Source: Cymbidium sinense (lineage: Eukaryota; Streptophyta; Magnoliopsida; Asparagales; Orchidaceae). From it: a stretch of 64,000 nucleotides of DNA. The stretch lies in contig CM038220.1 in assembly GCA_021442155.1 (NCBI GenBank), positions 75,317,817-75,381,816 of the forward strand, written 5' to 3'. The notes under the pieces were generated by a model, which did not search any database, was not told the DNA's origin, and saw only the letters and a program-made list of their open reading frames with translations. Positions 12,326 through 24,868 of the stretch are shown one piece after another; the stretch's first letter is position 1; each line of letters begins with the position of its first letter. The position numbers and the translations under genes were made by a program.

Positions 12326-13980
12326 AATAAAACAAAAAACTAGGGATGAGAAGCACTTATGAGATTTATTCAAGCAGAGTTGAAAACCTGCTAAAGTTTC
12401 TAACCACTCCCTTTCAAATGCTCCAAGTCCAACCCTTCAAACAAATGGAATAGAATAGGAGACTCTCTCTTGGCCTTATTTATAGAAATTAGAAGGAGTT
12501 TTGAATGGTCTACTTTCAAAAGAAAAGGTGGGAAAATGAATGTAGGAAAGTTTGAATAAAAAGAGGAGGAAAATGAGAATTACTTTGAGGGGTAAATCTT
12601 GTATTAAAATAACAAACTAAATTATCCTTTGAACATATAGCATTAAAACAAAATTCACCATCGAATCTGCAACTCTTTATACAAGCAGACAGAAGGCGAT
12701 ACTAAATCAAAATCTACAAAATCATAGGGCTTCCTTTAATCAAAAATTAAGGAATTTCATTCTTATTATGATTTTCAAAATCAACAAAATCACTAATTAG
12801 GTGAAATTATCTAAGCTATAAATGCCTACATGTGCTCAGACATAGAGATTTCAAATGCAAATTTTAATGTCTGAAAAGGCTGCGCAGGCTAAGTTAAATT
12901 AAATGAAATTCAAAATCAATCTCATAATTCAGAAATAAAATTACCTAAATTACTAAACACCCGCATGTGCCCCGACACTATACTGAATACTTAAATTCAA
13001 GTGTCTGAGGATGCTGCGCGAGTTGCTTTCCAATTTAGTCTTAGGACTAGGTCCGGGTTTTCATAACCTAAAAACATATAATAAGAGTTTCAAATTAGTG
13101 AAATATCTGAGAAACTGATTCTATCAGGTGATAGTAAATCTAATCCTTTGTTATAAGCTAAACAGAGTTGACAGGATCTAAGCTCTTAAACATATTTAAA
13201 TTAATCAATTTTTTAAATCAAATTAAGTAGCAATTAAATGAAACTCTATCATTAAAACTTAAATCAAACTCAATTTATCCACCTTCCACAACTATTTGTC
13301 CAGCATGACAAATTAAGAAAACTCTAGCTCAAAAAGGAGGCAATGTCAAATCAAGTGTTCTACTTTGTTCACTCTCAATCAATCTCTTGCTAGTAAGGAT
13401 GTGGATGATGTCCTCTGACTGGGTGGCTTGGCCAGTAAGCTCCACAGATGAAACGGTTATGACTAGAGTCCTCTGATTAGGTAGTTTGGCTAGTCACACT
13501 CCATTATATTAAGATCACGATCGTAGCCCATATGCTCCCCAATGGCTCTACCCTTTGAGTTGTGAATCATAGGGTATACTTGATAGCAAAAATAGCCCTC
13601 AACCATTGTAGACTTAATATTCTCTCCGACAAATATGTATAAGGATTTCTTGGATGACGTAATGTGTTTCTAATAAGGATCCTTCTGGGTTGGTTCTACC
13701 TCCTCTAAGTAGACTAGGGACCATGACGGCCCGGGATGACAGAACCATGGGATCTAGTTCGGGCATATCATCATTCCCCCAACCATTTAGTTTAACATAA
13801 AATGATGAATTTCATAATCTAAATTCTAAAACTCCATATATACACATAAATTAAGAGACCTAACGACTAGCAATCAAAAGTTCTCTCTCACTTGAGGGGT
13901 AATTAACTATAAGGGTTTTACTTTATACAAACCTAGAACCATATCTAAAGTCCTCACAAAATGAGGGTGAAATCTCTGGG
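12326..13980 (+). other. Untranslated leader region before element A gag
   Basis: No coding potential. It holds a diverged tandem pair at about 12,800-12,900 and 12,944-13,045 sharing 'aaattacctaa', 'catgtgc-c-gaca' and 'gtctga-gatgctgcgc', and a second pair near 13,395-13,500 sharing 'gtcctctga-t-ggt-g-ttggc-agt'. The segment 13,768-13,910 is the inverted counterpart of 4,061-4,208. Confidence 0.45.
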
Positions 13981-13982
13981 TT

Positions 13983-14760
13983 GTGTTCTATCTACTATTC
14001 CATATACCTTCTAAAAATTACATTGACACCTCAAATCGTACTCTCTTTAATTCAATATTGTCGAGAGGTTGGTGGCAAATTTTTGGATCCCACAGTAGGC
14101 CTCATAAATTGAAGAATCTGACTAAGAAAAAGAAGATCAAGAGGAGAACTACAACTCAAAAGATTATTAACAATTTAGAGGAGTATCACCATCCAACAAG
14201 ATAATCATTCAGGCTTACAGACTTTATGCCTAAACTTTGCATTATTGAATCTGATGAAGAAGATAATGGTGAATCTTGTCCAGTAGAGACATGCCAAATC
14301 ATTTAGGTGATATCATATATTCTTTAGCATAAGTTACTTCAAAATGACAAGGGTAGTCAGACAGACTCGACCAACCCATCAAAATTCTTAAAAGAAAAAT
14401 AAGAAGAGTTTGAAGATTTAACATCTTAATTTTTTTATGACTTAACAAGAAGATAATTTCAAATGAAGATTTATATTTTTCTAATGGAGAAGAATCGGAC
14501 TCATCGATATCATTGCATATGAAATGTATGAAGTTGAAAATTGAGTCTAGCCCTTTCAGTCAATCATCAAGAATAAGAAGTGAATTTGAAGAAATTATCT
14601 CTTCAGAGGAATCTGAGCAAGATAAGGTAATTAAAGTTCAGTTGAGAAGTGGTAAAATCTTACAACCTTCATTAAAGAAGGGAGATGCAAATAATGACAA
14701 AGGCAAAAAAGCAAAGTCAATAAAGATATCATTCTTAAAAATCCTAGAATAAAGCCTAAA
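13983..14760 (+). pseudogene. Element A gag remnant
   Basis: Short plus-strand frames hold a lysine-rich segment (14,100-14,204) and, at 14,513-14,752, an acidic stretch ending in 'VQLRSGKIL', the hallmark at the gag-protease border of many plant Ty3/gypsy polyproteins. The capsid-like region expected before it is missing or too decayed to see, so gag is largely deleted. The frame breaks between 14,204 and 14,513 and again after 14,752. Confidence 0.6.
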
Positions 14761-14769
14761 TCAAGTGCA

Positions 14770-15470
14770 AAGATGAATTATAATATTATATCACATTTGA
14801 GAAAGATCTCTACACAACTGAGTGTGTACGAGGCTCTCTTGATGTCAAAAGATGTCCGAGAAACTTTGATACAAACTCTCAAAGATCCAGAAAGTTCTGA
14901 AGCTTACTTTACTGAAAAATGTATAACTAAATCATTGCAAACTCAAGATCTTCCAGTAATCACATTTTCTAAAGAAGATCTTATATTAGGAATAATGGAT
15001 AACAATCGTTCTCTATATGTTACCATAGAGAGTGATGGCATCTTAATCACAAATACTGATTGATCCAGGCTCTTCTATCAATCTTATGAGTCTAAACATA
15101 TTACGAGGATTATTACTCGATATCCAACATCTTGGGAGAGATAAGTTGATGGTTCATGGTTTCAATGAGAAAGGATAGAAAACCATGGGTTCTTTTATTC
15201 TCCCGCTCAAGTTTTGAGATTTATATATAGAAGCCAAGTTTCATGTAATCAATGCTGATATATCATTTAGAGCTCTCTTGGGTTGGTCATGGCTGCATGA
15301 GTATGATATGGTCCCATCAACTATGCATCAGTGTTTGAAGTACCTAAAAGATGGAGAACAGTTTAGAATTCTTGGCAACTACAACCATTCTCCATCCATG
15401 AAGCAAAGATTTATGAAGATGCAAAATATTTTATCCCTAAAGAGCCAAAGCCAATAAAGCCTCTTGAAGC
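14770..15470 (+). pseudogene. Element A aspartic protease relic
   Basis: The frame at 14,773-15,063 contains HLRKI, LSVYEALLMSKDVRE and ITFSKEDL, the typical lead-in to the Tat-type retroviral-like protease. One in-frame stop later, near 15,062, comes DPGSSINLMSL, the active-site region (usually D-S/T-G; here D-P-G, as in related Tat-type proteases). Further on are 'FHVINADISFRALLG' and a 'VPSTMHQCLKYLKDGEQ' tail. At least three stops interrupt it. Its product would have cut the Gag-Pol polyprotein. Confidence 0.75.
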
Positions 15471-15479
15471 GGTAGCATC

Positions 15480-16620
15480 CACTTCAGGAACTAAAAGTAA
15501 CTTCATAAGGTGAAAGAGCAGAAGCAAAGAGGAAGAAAGAAGGTCATGCCGACTTTCCCTAAAGCACTTGACTTTACACCTAAATTAAGAAGACCAATTT
15601 CTCATTTGGGAAGTGACACACAAGAAGAAGAAAATATTCATGACAAACCTAAGGGAACTTATAAAATTTTAAGAAAAGCAAAGTATAAAATAAGTGATTC
15701 TGATTCAGACTATGATTTTGAATCTATTTATGGAAATAGAGTTCAGATGGTTGCATCAAGAAGGATAGCTCATTTGGCGTGTCAAATGATCAAAATTATA
15801 CCCAGTACTTCAAAGAAATCACTCAAGAGGTTCATAATATTGAAGAATTGATAACATTCTATGTGTCATGGAGTAAAGTGCGGAACAAAACTCTATTTTA
15901 TAAATCTGAAGAGTCTCAACCTCCCAATTTTGATCAGCCTACTCAACATAAAAATTCTAATGAGACAGAGTCAACAAGAATACCAATATAATATCCACAA
16001 AAATTGTGAAGAATGATGCATAAGCTTGGAATTTATATTGAAACTACTAAAAATAGAACTCAAAATTTTAACAAGATGTGGAGCCAAAGAAGTCCTCAAG
16101 CATCATGAAGAAGTGATAAGTTTATCACTAAAGGTCTTGGTTTCATCCACAAATCTCATCAAAATAAAGTTTTTATAAAATAATAAAAGCTGAGATCGAA
16201 ACTAATAGTGATGAAGAAGATGATCTCCATGAAATTCTTCTAACAAATGATGAAGTAGAAGCCAAGCTAGCAGCTAAAGAACTTGACGATGGTGGACAAA
16301 TAGTTACTATGGATGAACTCAAAGAAATCAACCTAGGAGTTGTAGAGTATCCTCGTTCAACTTTCGTCAATGCCCTTATACTTGATGAGAAAGTTGAAAA
16401 GCAAAAAATGCTACTTTTGGAATTATGGGATTGCTTTTCACGACATATTCGAAATTCAAACTTATCCCCTGTAGCTCATAAACTTTATTAAACCGATGTG
16501 ATTACTTGTTAAGCAAGCTCCTAGGGAATGAGGTTGGTGATTGAAGAATAGTGATTACAAACTAAGAAGTCAAGCGCTTCATCCGAGGAGAAGTATGTAG
16601 ATTGGATAGACAACATTGTC
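15480..16620 (+). pseudogene. Element A protease-RT linker
   Basis: Frames at 15,510-15,851 and 16,170-16,491 are joined by frameshifts. They contain a basic, serine-rich linker and the acidic 'MDELKEINLG' segment that precedes RT in Tat-like elements. This is not a separate gene. The region 15,990-16,170 has no readable frame. Confidence 0.5.
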
Positions 16621-16623
16621 CCA

Positions 16624-17700
16624 GTTAGGAAGAAGAATGGCCAAATCTGTCTCTGCATTGACTTCCGGGACCTAAATAAGGCATGCCCAAAAGATGACTT
16701 TTGCTTCCAATATCAGAACTATTAGTGGACAATACTTCCAACTATGATATGTTCTCATTCATGGATGGATCATCGGGATACAATCAAATCAAGATGGCTC
16801 CTGAAGATGAGAAACACACATCATTTAGGATGCCAATTGGTATATCTTTACATCATGTCTTTTGGTTTGAAAATGCTGAGTACATACCAAAGAGCCATGA
16901 TGCATATTTTTGATGAGTTGATTCACAAAAGGGAATGTTATGTTGATGATTTGGTGGTGAAGAGCTTAAATCATGAAAATCACTTTGAAGACTTGAGAAT
17001 TATATTGGAGAGAATAAAAAAATATGATCTCAAGATGAATCCTCTAAAATGTGCATTTGGGGTGTCCTCCAAAAAATTCTTTGGGTATATTGTACGTCAT
17101 AGAGGAATTAAAATTGATCCTGCTAAAATCAAGGCAATTGTGGAGATACCTCCATCGAAGAGTTTGCGTCAGCTCCACTTTTTACAAGGATGACTTGCAT
17201 TCATCTGTCGATTTATACCAAACATATCAGAATGCTGTCAACCATTTACAAAGTTGATGAAGAAGGATGCTCCATTAAAATGGGACAAGGAGTGCCAAGA
17301 AGCCTTTAATAGTATTAAAAGCTATATGTTAAATCCACCAATCCTTATAGCGCCTACTTCTAGAAACCCCTCATTCTATGCACAATTGCATTAGAAGAGT
17401 CCCTTGGAGCATTATTGACACAACATAATGAAGAAAGCAAAAGAATGCTTTATTTATTATCGATTAAGGTTGATGAGCAAAATGAGATACTCTATAGAAG
17501 TATTATTTGGCATTGATCTTTGCATTCCAAAAGCTCCATCATTATAAGTTATATCACAAGATTACCCTCATCTTAAGGATCAATCAGCTGAAGTACTTGA
17601 TGATAATACCAGCATTGATAGGCCACTAAGCAAGATGGGCAGTATTGCTCTTACAAATTGATATCACATACGTTCCTCAGAAAGCAGTAAAGGGATAAGT
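16624..17700 (+). pseudogene. Element A reverse transcriptase and first RNase H relic
   Basis: Typical Ty3/gypsy RT landmarks are in order: VRKKNGQICLCIDFRDLNKA (from 16,624), CPKDDF, FMDGSSGYNQIKMAPEDE (about 16,760), then YVDD at 16,939-16,950 (the catalytic aspartates are present), and the thumb-side 'KCAFGVSSKKFFGYIV' and 'KIKAIVEIPP' (17,050-17,150). After 17,200 the frame continues through 'KWDKECQEAF' towards the first RNase H. Several frameshifts make it non-functional. It would have copied the element RNA into DNA in virus-like particles. Confidence 0.85.
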
Positions 17701-17799
17701 ATTAGCAGATTTTCTTGTTCTACATTCGATCCCTACAGACTCTTCTCTTAAGACGATTTACCTAATGAGCAAATTATGCTCATTCATGAAAGAGAAAAA

Positions 17800-18328
17800 T
17801 TACAAATTTGGGAAATGTACTTTGATGGAGCCTCATCGATAAAAAAAGTCCAACCTCTAAATTTCTAAAGGGCAAGAGCAAGAATCAGCATCATCTTCAT
17901 AACACCAAAAGGAGATAATGAGATGATCATATGGGTTAACTGAGCCAAGAACTAATAATGAAGCTGAGTATGAAGCATTGGTAGTAGGTCTTGAAGAAGT
18001 TATTTTCATGGGCATTCAAGACTTGTATAGTTTTAGTGATTCTCAGCTTATTATAAATCAAGTGCTTGACATCTATAAAATCAACAAGCTTGAGTTAGCT
18101 TTCTATCATAAGCAAGTTCTCGACCTTATGAAGTAAATATCAAATATCACATTAACTCTAGTCTCTCGATTCAAGAATAGTAAAGCAGGTTGCTTAGCAA
18201 AATTAGCCAAGAAAATGATAAGTATGAATGGTGATTATGTCATGATCGAGATATTTACTCGATGAGTTCTAGCCAACAAAGTACCAATCCCCGTAGGTAG
18301 AGGGGTTATCAAATTTGACACAGCAGGA
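17800..18328 (+). pseudogene. Element A second (archaeal-type) RNase H relic, cut by element B
   Basis: YFDGA-like residues near 17,820, then NNEAEYEALVVGLEEV (17,954 onwards), FSDSQLI and KAGCLAKLAKK mark the extra RNase H domain diagnostic of Tat-lineage Ty3/gypsy elements. The coding trace ends near 18,300, where the long repeat of element B begins. The expected next part (start of integrase) is found at 45,660-45,897. Confidence 0.8.
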
Positions 18329-20814
18329 TGTGACTTAGTGTGTTTAAAATATTCTCATACATTTCTTTCTTCATCTATCCCAATTCTTTCTTCTCGAAAA
18401 AGAGGATAAATGAAAATAGAAATATGTAAAAATATATGTCTTGTTGATGCCACATAGATCCATAGATGTTCCTATTAAGGTGATCAAGTACGATAATGAG
18501 GAGAGGTGTACTATCTCTAGAGATAGAAGTCACCACCCTATAATGGACCTAATCACCCAAATAAGGACTCCTAAAGACAATGGGTCTGCATATGTACCAA
18601 AGATTCTTCCCCTACTTTACATGAAAAAGTGAAGCAGGGTTTACTTTAAATTGGGTTTGTTTCCCTACAGGGAGAAGCCCCCATAGTTAATTATATCTTA
18701 AAGAATGAGATCCCTTAAAAATACTCTCAATTAAGGTAAATGATCGTTATCTACAAAGATTTTAATAGGTAGGACTATCAATCGATTAGTTTTTTTTGGA
18801 AGATCAAATGGGATTGATCAAGGAGAGAAAGTTACTATCGAAGCCAAAGGCAAATAAGTAGGAGATTCCCACGATGCTAGGAAACCTAACGAGCATCTCA
18901 AATTATCTTATAGTTGGGCTTTACATTTTTGAAATTGATTTAATTTATTTGAGTTGAATTTTTCATTATAAATTTATAACTTATGATACTATAACACAAG
19001 ATTATGAAAATACCTAAGAGGTGAGGATTTAAACATGACCAGGAGAAGCAATCTTAGAATCTAGGGAGCATTGGCAGGCCAAAAGCACAACCTAAATTTA
19101 AGGTAAAATGAGTATTTAGTTTGCCTCCAAAGGACAAACCATCCATTTGTTGGACTTACAACCACACATTGGCTAACACCTCCTATGGTTTTAGATTCAT
19201 GTTGGCAAGTCATAGGCTTTATACAAGATAGCTAGGCTATTATTTATTTAGAAAGAGACTAAGTCCTTAAACTCACTCCCTAAAGAGACTAGATCATGAA
19301 GGGGCATGCTTCAAATGACCTAAATATAATATAATTTAGATTTCATTTTATTTTCATTTTTGGACAATCATTTTATTTCTAATAGGATTCATATGCCTAA
19401 TGCATAAATGAGATTATTGGCCAAAATCCAGAAGGGAAGAGGTGTGTTTCCTCCATGGCTCTCAAAGGTAAAGCCAAGTTTCTCAGGCCAAGGTAGAAGC
19501 CCTCCAATCAAGAGTGAAAATAATATGAATTTTTTCATGATGTTATAAAATAAGTACTCATCCAACTAAGGGGTTGCTAATTCTTTTATTTTTATTTTAA
19601 ACCTAAGCTTTAGGTGAGTTTATGAGTTCTTTATTTTTAGTATTGAATTATTAAGTTTGGTAAAATATTTATTTTTCCCTAAGAGCCTATTCTACATCCA
19701 GGCCATACATAAAGTAAAGAAGAAATTAAGAAAAGGATGCCACTTAATGCACAAGCTAAATAAATTATCAATCAATTTATTAAGCTAATCACAAAAGAAT
19801 AAGAGGCCATTATGGTCAGGTACCACTACACAAACCCAAAAATAAATTGGGTAGCCGAGCTCTACCCTTATACAACCTAGATTATAAATGAATTAAATAC
19901 AATTATGCAAGAAACTCATTATTATGGGGTCTTCAAGCTTCATTTCTTCATTTTTTTTCTTCTTTCTTCTTATTTTTCTTCTTTCTTCTTTGGTTCTTTC
20001 TTTTGGATGGTTGGAAGGTGGATGCTCCAAGGTTTCACATGGTGCATAAATGAGATCTTATGACCAATGCTCATCCTAATCCCCATAACAATCATTCAAA
20101 ATCTATTACAAATTTACATTAAAAGAAAAGTAAATCTAGCTAACACCTATAAAATAAAGATTAGCTAAACAAATTACCAAATCCCAAGCATGTATATTGG
20201 ACTTATCACACACATGAGTCCAAACATATCTTATGGATTATGTGTATAAGCACACTGAACAACAAAAGCATTTATATTTTTTATTTATTTATAGGCTTCA
20301 TCCCTTCATACAAGAAAATGGTTGACTAACATCACCCACCATTCATTCTATGCACATACATCACATCCATAATAAAATATATATCACAAAACAATAAACA
20401 TCAAACCATGCAGATAACCTAAAGCTAGAAGTGGTGGGTAAAATGTGTGTGCTTTGATTTTGTGTGGTATGTACTATGGCTTTAAGTAAAAATTTTCCAA
20501 GTGTAAAGCACGTTCAACTTAGAAGAAGGTTTCATTTAAGTGATTTAGTTATTTTGGGTTGATTTTATTTCATATTTTGATTTCGTTCAAGTGAATCTTA
20601 TAATTAATTACTAAGTCAGAAAGAGAGGGAAAGAGAAAATAATTTCTCTTTCCTTCTCTAACCTAAGTAATTTCTAAAGAATATTCAGGTTTTGGTTTTG
20701 TTTAGTGAATATTTTTATTAATTGTTTTAATTAATCCTAAGTTTTGATGAACTCTAAACAAACCTATTCAAAAACAAAGGAATTTTAAGATTAAGTAAAA
20801 TGAACTAAATTCAC

Positions 20815-20945
20815 AAAATATACATCACTTCACTTCTTTCCCAAAGTAGATTAATTAAGTTCTGAAAAGTTAACCAAATTTGATTCAATTTTTAAAATAT
20901 ACATCACTTCACTTTACAAAATATACATCACTTCACTCTAAACAA
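20815..20945 (+). repeat. Short local duplications at the deletion in the left LTR
   Basis: 'AAAATATACATCACTTCACT' occurs three times within about 130 bp, with 'aaatttgattcaatttttaaaat' between. The right LTR has the motif once (40,328-40,346), followed by about 900 bp absent here. Confidence 0.7.
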
Positions 20946-22689
20946 ACCTCTTTTTGTTTGATTTTGTATTTGATTCAATTTTTAAAATGTGAATTTTGTT
21001 TATTCTCTTATTCCACATGTGTTTAACATTTTTCAATTTTTGATCAATAGGTATGAAACATATAAAACCAAAACTTAGCAAGGAATTTAAATTTGCAATG
21101 CACCTAGGAAGAAACCTAATGCAGGCTGATTAATGATTAATTAAACTAAGGGGTTTAACAGTAATCAAAACACCCCTCACATATATGTTGAGTTTTATTT
21201 TCTTAATTAAACTTAGGCTCTTGAACACATCTACCCAAAGATTAATTAAGTTACGAAAGTTTTAGAATTTTTAGAAATTAATTAAGAGATATTATAGCTT
21301 AATTAAGAGGATTAAGAAAGGAAAAGAGGGTTTAAAGAAACTTAGAAATACCCCAAAATTATTCCCTAAACCTCCCATTCACGAATCATTAATCAACAAT
21401 AAGGTTAAAACACTAATCAAACTCTTAATTTTCCTTAATTACATAAAGGGGTAATTAGGGAATTAATTTAATTCCTCAATTAAGCCACCAATAAATCCCA
21501 AGAAAGGAGGGAAGTTATCCCCCAAAATACACTCAAGATGTTTGAGATTAATCAGTGAATTAATTAGGGAGTAATTAGCAAATTAAGATTTTTAATAAAA
21601 CCAAAATCAGAGAAAGATACAATTCAAAATCCATTAAAATCAATTTTAGAATATTTTAGATTGAATTATCTTACAGTGGCAATTTACCTCATATTTTTTT
21701 TATTTTTCTTTAGAGAGACATAAATTTTTAAAGTTTAGAAGATTAATTAGAATTATTTAAAACATAATTAATCCCAATGTGCACCATGTGGCGGAGCTTT
21801 AATTCCATGTGTCGATTGGTAAAACGTCTTATCGTAGTTTGCATGGCGGTGGCTTCGCTTTGTATCCGTCGTTTGATCAAAGTTGGGGTTAATTTAATCC
21901 GTGATTTAGAGAAAATCGATATAAAATGTGCATTTTCCTCTCCATCCAAAATGTGTTGATGGGCATGATCTATCCTTACTAAATGATCCATGGAGACCAT
22001 CCATGTTCTAGTGATCAGCTCGATTGAGCTCGGGAGATGAAACTTTGCACACCATCTAACTGTGGCAATCACATCTAATGATTGAAATCTCAGCCATTAT
22101 AATTTCTTTCAAAGGATCAACATTGAGTTAGTGATCAAAAAATGTCTAACCTCACGAGATGATCATAGCACTTGATTCCGAGAGCTTTTGTCAGTTGAGG
22201 CAAGCTTTGGTGAAAGTTTAGCTCTTGAGGTTAAGTGGATAGCTCTATGGACCAACCCCTCCTTGAGCTTCCTTGTGGCTTTGATGGAATTATCTCCCTT
22301 GCCTTTGGAACTTGAGAGAGAACTTGGGCAAGCTGGTCCCCACGAGGGGTGCAAGGGAATTGACTTGAATTGGAGTGTGGAGAAAGTTTGCAAATCAAGG
22401 AAAATTGAGAATGGCTAATTCAATCTCCTTCTAGAGAGTTTAGGATCACTCAGAATCCTAACACTCTCTGACTCATCAATCGCTCATTGGAATATGAATT
22501 AGGGGAGTATATCTCCCCAAGGCAATGGACATGAGCTCTAGCCATTTTGATCCAATTGACCTTAGGTGAGGGTTGTTTGGTATGTTGAGCACATTTTGAG
22601 GTGGAGTGGTCCCATGTGCTTCAATTGAGTGGGAACATGATTCCCATATGGCCATTTGAGCCATGTGCAGATTTTGGCCTTGGGTCAAG

Positions 22690-23720
22690 TTGGGCTAACA
22701 AACCCTTTGGGTTGCACCACCCTCCAGTGTTCACTTGATCCCTTAGAGTATCAAGTGGGTATGAAATTTGACCAAATTCATATATTTGACCAAAATTTGC
22801 TCTATGGCCTAGGGGTAAAATGGTCATTTGGCTAATTTTTTAATTTTGTGTATGTTGAGTATGTTGAGAAAATAGGTTTGGCCAAGTTTCGTTGGATTTG
22901 GAGTTCATTTGGTATGGTTTGGCTCATGTTGACCCATTTAGGTCAAAATGGGTCAACTTGTCAAGTTGACCAATTGGTCAAATTGGGTCAAACCAAGGGT
23001 TGGTTCATATGACAATTTGAAATGTTTTGGTGGCTTTGGTTTGATTCAATTTGGTTTAGGTTTGAATTTGGTTCATATGACTTCATTTAGGTCAAATGGG
23101 TCAAGTTGATTGACCCATTTGACCTATTTGAATTTGGGTCATGGGTAGGTTTAGGTTTGGTTAGTCATATAAAGTGGATTGGTATCTTTTTTTAATCAAT
23201 TTTGGTTAAGTTTGAATTTGGCTCAATATGACCCTTTAGGTCAAGTTGGTCAAGGTCAATTGGGCTAGGTTAGTCTAGTTGGCCTTGTGGCTTTTCAAGT
23301 TCAACAAGTGATTTGGAATGAACTTGACTCATTGGTTTCAATCAATTTGGCTTAGATCAAGTTTTCACATATTTTGACTTTTTAGGTCAAGTTGGGTCAA
23401 GTGGCCAATTAGGCTAGGTTAGGCTCAAATGTTGACTTGAAAGTTCAAACATAGGTGATGAACTTAGATCATTGGTTTCAATCAATTTGTATGATGGATT
23501 TTGGCTATGTTAGTTTCATTTTGGCTAAGTGTTGACTTGGTCAACCTTAGGTTTGACTTAGTTTGACCCAATTTGGTGATTGATCATCTCATGATGATTG
23601 TTGATCACAATGAGCTTAGGTGAGTTTGATTCAATCCAATTTGGTTAGGATATTTGGTTTATAAGGATACTTTAGGTCACTTTGGGTCAAGTGATCCTAA
23701 GTGGGTCAAATGGTTAAAGC
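22690..23720. repeat. GGTCAA/TTGACC-rich region in left LTR
   Basis: The hexamer GGTCAA or its complement TTGACC, plus TTGACT variants, recurs more than two dozen times, often as facing pairs (for example GGTCAACTTG with CAAGTTGACC near 22,953). TTGAC(C/T) is the W-box core bound by WRKY factors. The colinear region in the right LTR is 43,310-44,420. Confidence 0.6.
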
Positions 23721-24049
23721 TTGATTTGAGTTTGATTGAACTTATATGGACTTATGATTGAAATATAAATCCATTTGTAAGTGGTTTGAAGTCAAATGGG
23801 TTTTGATTCATTTGATAATTTTATTCAAAGGAATACATGAATGGATTTGGGGTTTGATTTTTGAATTGAGTTTTGATTTAGTGATTGAAGTTTGTATTTA
23901 TATTTGGATTCATGATTGTAGGGTTGATTGAATCATGAAGGAAAATCAAGAGTTTGGCTTGATTTGAAATTGATTTGGCTAAGTTCAAGATTTTGACTTG
24001 AAAGGCTTAGGTTGGATTTTGAGTAGATTTGAGTTTGATTTTGGAAGTT

Positions 24050-24570
24050 TTGATTGTTTGAATTTATATATTTCATTTATATATATGAATATAAATGAGA
24101 ATATAAATGAGTGAGAAAATTTCAAGGATTTGAAGTGATTTGATCATGATCTAGGCTAAGTCTTAAGAGAAAATTTAAAGGACTTAGAAATTTTGGAGTT
24201 TAGTTGAATTTTTTTGAATTTGATTTGATTGATTTGAATTTATATTTCATTTATATATGTGAATATAAATGAGAATATAAATAAGTTATGAGAAAATTTC
24301 TTGAATTTGAATTGATTTGAAGATGATTTTGGATAAGTCCTTAAGAGGAGATTTACAGGACTTAGGAATTTTTGGAGTTTGGAGTTTGAATTTTGGATTT
24401 AGATTTGATTGATTTATATTTATATTTTATTTATATATGTGAATATAAATGAGAATATAAATGAGTTGTGAGAAAATCCCATGAGTTTGAATTGATTTTG
24501 ATTTGATTTAGGCCAAATCTTTAAGGTGGAAATTAAAGACTTAGAAGATTTTTGGAGTTTGAAATTTCAT
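24050..24570 (-). repeat. About 180-bp triplicate repeat in left LTR
   Basis: Three units each contain CATTTATATATGTGAATATAAATG-like palindromes and then an AAGTCCTT...AAGGACTT-type inverted pair. The right LTR has the matching three units at 44,755-45,260. Confidence 0.7.
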
Positions 24571-24868
24571 TCATGGGTTTCAATCATGGATTTCAATTAT
24601 GTGGCATTGATTTGAGTTTGGAGAAAATCAAATAAGATTGATTTGGAGTTTGACTTGAAGGAAGGTGAGGAGTGGTTCAAGCTAAGGGTAGAAAAATTTT
24701 CCTAACACCTAAGGCATGACCTATTCTATGGCTAACTCTTCTAAGTCTCTAGGTTAGTGTCCACCTAATCACTAGATGTGTCTTAAGACCAAGGAACTCT
24801 TAAAGTCTAAGAGATTCCTATGTCTAAGATGGAGGGGTTGAGAGCTCATTCTAAAAATGAGGTCAACA

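Larger units (their letters stand above)
18329..24868 (-). mobile_element. Element B left long terminal repeat (3' LTR)
   Basis: About 6.5 kb, colinear with 37,804-45,596. The right end reads GAGGTCAACA and the left edge is tentatively TGTGACTTAG. Contents from left to right: a conserved 250-bp end block (18,430-18,640), AT-rich text, an attaatt-rich block (21,150-21,770), a region rich in GGTCAA/TTGACC (22,690-23,720), and a triplicated unit of about 180 bp (24,050-24,570). About 0.9 kb present in the right copy (40,360-41,290) is missing here. No coding. Confidence 0.65.

Noticed and set aside
22163..22827. ORFs in the left LTR (also 43,093-43,440 in the right)
   Set aside because: The two LTR copies do not keep the same frames; they are chance open frames in non-coding LTR.
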